This document shows positions 44,133 through 46,869 of a stretch of 46,869 nucleotides of DNA, one piece after another. The notes under the pieces are model-generated. The model worked only from the letters and a program-made list of their open reading frames with translations, was not told the DNA's origin and searched no databases. The stretch lies in contig JAIBBV010000027.1 of assembly GCA_019694465.1 (NCBI GenBank), positions 1-46,869 on the forward strand. Direction: 5' to 3'. Made by a program: the position numbers and the translations under genes. The DNA is from Oligoflexia bacterium. GTDB taxonomy: Bacteria > Bdellovibrionota_C > UBA2361 > JAFLCA01. Positions within the stretch are counted from its first letter, which is position 1. Every line of letters begins with the position of its first letter.

Positions 44133-45353
44133 TTAATACGATGTCTCCGAGCTTTGGCCTGGATCGTGGCTGGCGGACTTGATAGCTGCAAGTTGTGCGC
44201 GCAGCGCGGCTAGCACCCGCCCAAGTAGGGCTATAGCCCAGGCGCTAAGCGCAAGGGCGCAAGCCAATGACGCTGCAGCGGTCATTAATGGCGATAAAGT
44301 CAGAGTTCCATCAAAGGATCTAGTGAATACAAATAATTGCCAAAGTGTAAGCAGCGTAATTGAGCGTGCTGGCGATGGTTCAGGAGTATCTGTGAGCCAG
44401 GCAGTCAGTCGCAGGCTGACGCCCAGAATCAGGGTTACGGCATAGCCAAGCGCAAGCGCGTGCAGCGCGGCATCTGCTGTACTAAAGGAAGCCAGCAAGA
44501 TTCCAACAATCGCCCAGCAATGCGAGAGAATAAAAGTTAACCCAAGCGGCTCCTGCCAGTGTTTTAGTGCAGAAAAAAAACCAGTACCGATCGCAAATGA
44601 GGCAATTGCGCCTAGGGCGAGCGCACAGAATAAACTTGTGAGCTGCCCCAGGAGCGCCGCGCCTGAGCTGATAATTAACACAAGCGTCATTGCATTTTGC
44701 GCTGGGCTGGCACGTTTCCCGCCAAGCACTCCAGCTATAAATTGCTGCGATGTGGCGAGGACGATGGGAACTATGCCAAGCCAAAAGAGCAGCAGTGAAT
44801 CGCTTGAGTCGGCTAGGTCCCAGAAGGGACCACAGCTAAGTATGGTCAGTCCCAAGGCGCTAAAAAAGCCGACGCGCAAATGGATCTCAAGCGATGTCTT
44901 AGGTAGCTGCAGCAGCACAGCAGCTAAGACCGTAAAGCAATTAGCCGAAAGAAGCAGCTTTGGGATCAGCGCATGGGGCATTAGCACAAATAGCACAGCA
45001 GCTAGAATGCTTCCTGGCAAAGTTAAGGCCACCCATCTTGGTAGCATCTCGCCAGTTTCAAATATGCGGGGAGCCGACTGAATATAGAATCCTAGAATAA
45101 ATGGCACCAGGAAGAAGTATATCTGTACCAGTGCATGCAGGTTGCGCGTGCTTTGGTAGGCAGAGTGGGCTTGAATGATTCCACTGCGCATTAGCCACAA
45201 CGGCACTCCAAGAAGTAAAGAGCCAAACAAAGCAGCGCACACTCCTAACAGGAAAAACTTGTCGATCACCACAACTGAAAACATTCGACGGAATGGACAG
45301 CTAGCGAAGGCTGCTGCTTGGGGACGCTTTTTGGAAATCGATACGAGTGCCAC
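44133..45353 (-). CDS. NnrS-like multi-pass membrane protein
   Basis: 406 aa from a GTG at 45353. About twelve hydrophobic helices. The NnrS family pattern is visible in FRRMFSVVVIDKFFLLGVC near the N-terminus, LHALVQIYFFLVPFILGFYIQSAPR in the first third, and ALHALALGYAVTLILGVSLR in the last third, each with a conserved His (putative haem or copper ligands) as in NnrS-like proteins. NnrS has been linked to nitric oxide tolerance in some bacteria. It is a distant member; the specific role is not clear. The gene is convergent with the pilin operon. Confidence 0.6.
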   Translation of the reverse strand: MALVSISKKRPQAAAFASCPFRRMFSVVVIDKFFLLGVCAALFGSLLLGVPLWLMRSGIIQAHSAYQSTRNLHALVQIYFFLVPFILGFYIQSAPRIFETGEMLPRWVALTLPGSILAAVLFVLMPHALIPKLLLSANCFTVLAAVLLQLPKTSLEIHLRVGFFSALGLTILSCGPFWDLADSSDSLLLFWLGIVPIVLATSQQFIAGVLGGKRASPAQNAMTLVLIISSGAALLGQLTSLFCALALGAIASFAIGTGFFSALKHWQEPLGLTFILSHCWAIVGILLASFSTADAALHALALGYAVTLILGVSLRLTAWLTDTPEPSPARSITLLTLWQLFVFTRSFDGTLTLSPLMTAAASLACALALSAWAIALLGRVLAALRAQLAAIKSASHDPGQSSETSY

Positions 45354-45430
45354 GTGCGCTGATATTAAAGATAGGTATGTCTTTTATTGAGCATAGCATA
45401 TCTTCGCTGCCAAGCAACGCCGGCTGCAAT

Positions 45431-45459
45431 GCCATGCCGCGTGAGCTGCGCGGCATGGC
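45431..45459. terminator. Perfect 11-bp G/C-rich hairpin
   Basis: GCCATGCCGCG (45431-45441) pairs with CGCGGCATGGC (45449-45459), loop TGAGCTG. It lies just past the stop of the minus-strand gene at 45469. No T-tract follows on either strand, so it may be a transcript-end structure or a protein-binding palindrome, not a classic terminator. Confidence 0.4.
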
Positions 45460-45468
45460 GCTAACTTT

Positions 45469-45810
45469 CTATCGTCCAATCTTATCTATTACACGCTGTT
45501 CGGTTTCGTTCTTCGAGAACAGAATTTGGGAGAGCGTGCTTAGGGCCTGTTTAGCGCGATCATAACGAAGCTGCAGAATCATTTGGAGACCATGCAGTGA
45601 GGTTTTGGCGGAGAGGCCCAAGCTCTTTAGGAAGGATTTAAAGCCGGGGGACTTCTCGTCGGTGAAGGAAAATGCCTTAAGCAGATTTGCCTCGGCTTTG
45701 TCTAAGGCGCTTCCTGCCACTTGCGCCGTTTTCTCCCAGCGCCCATCGCCGCCAGAGTTCGGGTCGTTAATTAGCGGATAGCTTGTAGAACTAGAGTTCA
45801 CTTGGTTCAT
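45469..45810 (-). CDS. Small helical protein, unknown
   Basis: 113 aa from the ATG at 45810, chosen because GGAGG lies 7 nt upstream; the frame is open to 45843. A Ser/Asn-rich N-terminus of about 33 residues is followed by helices ending in RYDRAKQALSTLSQIL and ETEQRVIDKIG. No signal peptide or Cys. The size and pattern recall small type III secretion needle or rod proteins, but I cannot match it to one. Confidence 0.5.
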   Translation of the reverse strand: MNQVNSSSTSYPLINDPNSGGDGRWEKTAQVAGSALDKAEANLLKAFSFTDEKSPGFKSFLKSLGLSAKTSLHGLQMILQLRYDRAKQALSTLSQILFSKNETEQRVIDKIGR

Positions 45811-45956
45811 ATGTATTCCTCCAATAATTTCAGCGTCCTTCACTCCCTGGAGGAGTTAGGCCTACGCCTTAGTCACTAATAACCAATCGCCAATTCGACC
45901 CTAGCGTTGCGCTCAGGTTGAATTTCTTTGCAGTTTTCAATAGGATGGGGCGCCTT

Positions 45957-46031
45957 AGGCACGTAGCTCAGTGGTAGAGCACTTGCTTCACACGCAAGGG
46001 GTCGTAGGTTCAATCCCTATCGTGCCTACCA
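45957..46031 (+). tRNA. tRNA-Val (anticodon CAC)
   Basis: Full cloverleaf: acceptor AGGCACG pairs with CGTGCCT; D arm GCTC/GAGC; anticodon stem CTTGC/GCAAG with loop TTCACAC, anticodon CAC (reads GUG); T arm GTAGG TTCAATC CCTAT. Ends ACCA, with CCA encoded. Confidence 0.96.
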
Positions 46032-46041
46032 GGTCTTTGAA

Positions 46042-46064
46042 CCCGTAAGCAGTTAAATTACGGG
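46042..46064 (+). other. Short hairpin between tRNA and fabF
   Basis: CCCGTAA (46042-46048) pairs with TTACGGG (46058-46064), loop of 9 bases. No T-tract follows, so it may be a processing or weak termination element downstream of the tRNA. Confidence 0.35.
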
Positions 46065-46143
46065 GTCGTATGGAGAACGAGGCGAAGCAATGCGCTACGT
46101 TTTGTTTGGCACTCTTAGTTCGTTTCTTGCTTGATGGGTATTC

Positions 46144-46869
46144 ATGACTAAGCGACGCGTTGTAGTTACAGGACTTGGGGCGCTTTGCCCGCTTGCTAAT
46201 TCAGGAGTTGAGTCTTGGAAGGCTGTCCTAGAGAGTCGATCCGGGATAGCCCCTATTACGCGCTTTGACGCCAAGGATTTTTCATCCAAAATTGCCGGAG
46301 AGGTAAAGGGATTTGACCCGCTTCCATTCATTGAACCAAAAGAGGTCAAGAAATTAGATTTGTTCTCGCAATATACGATTGCTGCCTCGCAGGAGGCCTG
46401 GGATGACTCTGGGCTTGCCACCAGCAGTCTACCACGTGAGCGGATTGGCTGCGTACTTGGCATAGGAATTGGCGGACTCGCCACTCTTGAAAAGTACCAC
46501 GAAATTTACATGAAGGATGGTCCGCGCCGCATCTCGCCATTCTTGATTCCAGGCATGATTAGTAACCTGGGCCCAGGTAATGTCGCTATCCGATTCGGCC
46601 TAAAGGGTATCAATTACACCGTGACTAGTGCATGCACGTCGTCCACGCATGCAATTGGTGAGTCTTATCGACTTATTTCAGAGGGCTTGCAGGATGTTAT
46701 GCTGACAGGCGGCTCCGAGTCTGCGGTGACCCCCATGGGAATCGGCGGATTCTGTGCCATGAAGGCTCTATCAACCCGCAATGATGATCCTCAGCGAGCC
46801 TCTAGGCCATTTGACAGGGATCGTGATGGTTTCGTACTGGGTGAGGGGGCGGCCACATTGGTCTTGGAA
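46144..46869 (+). CDS. fabF: Beta-ketoacyl-ACP synthase II, partial (3' end beyond window)
   Basis: 242 codons are visible from the ATG at 46144. KAS II condenses malonyl-ACP with acyl-ACP in fatty-acid elongation. The protein begins MTKRRVVVTGLGALCP, typical of FabF, and carries the nucleophile C164 in TSACTSSTH, the GGSES segment after it, and RPFDRDRDGFVLGEGAA further on. The later catalytic His pair lies outside the window. Confidence 0.95.
   Translation, partial: MTKRRVVVTGLGALCPLANSGVESWKAVLESRSGIAPITRFDAKDFSSKIAGEVKGFDPLPFIEPKEVKKLDLFSQYTIAASQEAWDDSGLATSSLPRERIGCVLGIGIGGLATLEKYHEIYMKDGPRRISPFLIPGMISNLGPGNVAIRFGLKGINYTVTSACTSSTHAIGESYRLISEGLQDVMLTGGSESAVTPMGIGGFCAMKALSTRNDDPQRASRPFDRDRDGFVLGEGAATLVLE

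Noticed and set aside
45469..45810. Reading the 113-aa protein as a type III secretion needle or rod
   Set aside because: Size and helical end are similar, but no diagnostic motif is present and no other secretion genes are in the window.
46090..46134. 14-codon plus frame before fabF
   Set aside because: Very short, ends before fabF and has no family resemblance; at most a leader peptide.

Overview
The window looks like part of a chromosome from a Gram-negative, roughly 50% GC bacterium. The supporting signs are a lipobox protein, signal peptides, an LD-carboxypeptidase, a cytosolic NagZ-type glycosidase and a set of type IV pilus minor pilins. Standard housekeeping genes (groES-groEL, metG, tsaC/sua5, prfA-prmC, fabF, tRNA-Val) mix with many genes that have no close relative I recognise. 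Gene order resembles nothing I can name. A proteobacterium-like lineage of the Bdellovibrionota/Myxococcota/'delta' kind is a guess, not a result.

Layout. 1-284: the 5' part of a GC-rich HU-like gene. 1.2-4.4 kb: a large secreted subtilase with FG-GAP-type repeats. 4.5-14.2 kb: an accessory block of five large, widely spaced orphan genes. They are a degenerate PP2C-like/FHA protein, a helical-repeat (TPR-like) protein, a degenerate kinase-like protein, a two-RNase-III-domain plus dsRBD protein with Dicer-like layout, and an 855-aa HEELH putative metallopeptidase. 14.4-19.8 kb: a small secreted protein, then an operon of a fused ABC permease-ATPase, a substrate-binding lipoprotein and a GH3 NagZ-like hydrolase. 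This operon is divergent from a TrmB-type regulator, with a clear palindromic operator between them. 20-23.5 kb: a lone nucleotidyltransferase, a DUF72 protein and three single-domain receivers, one of which lacks the phosphoacceptor Asp. 23.7-27 kb: metG-sua5-rmlC-like operon. 27.3-32.6 kb: small secreted and membrane proteins, a GT2 glycosyltransferase, a second putative zinc peptidase (HEIGH) and methylmalonyl-CoA epimerase. 33-35.2 kb: groES-groEL with terminator and a heat-shock-like promoter. 35.3-40.2 kb: LD-carboxypeptidase, a beta-lactamase-fold protein without its SxxK motif, prfA-prmC and a zinc-ribbon membrane protein. 40.5-44.1 kb: fimT-pilV-pilW-pilX minor pilin operon with pilV frameshifted. 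44.1-46.9 kb: NnrS-like membrane protein, a small helical protein, tRNA-Val(CAC) and the start of fabF.

The most interesting content is the 4.5-14.2 kb block, above all the protein at 9942-11210. I read it as two tandem RNase III folds followed by a dsRBD. The first fold keeps most catalytic acids and the second has lost all four. The neighbours are signalling-like (phosphatase-fold/FHA, kinase-fold) and protease-like, often with polar, Ser-rich N-termini and GTG starts. Whether they form one system, for example regulation, defence or secreted effectors, cannot be decided from this window.
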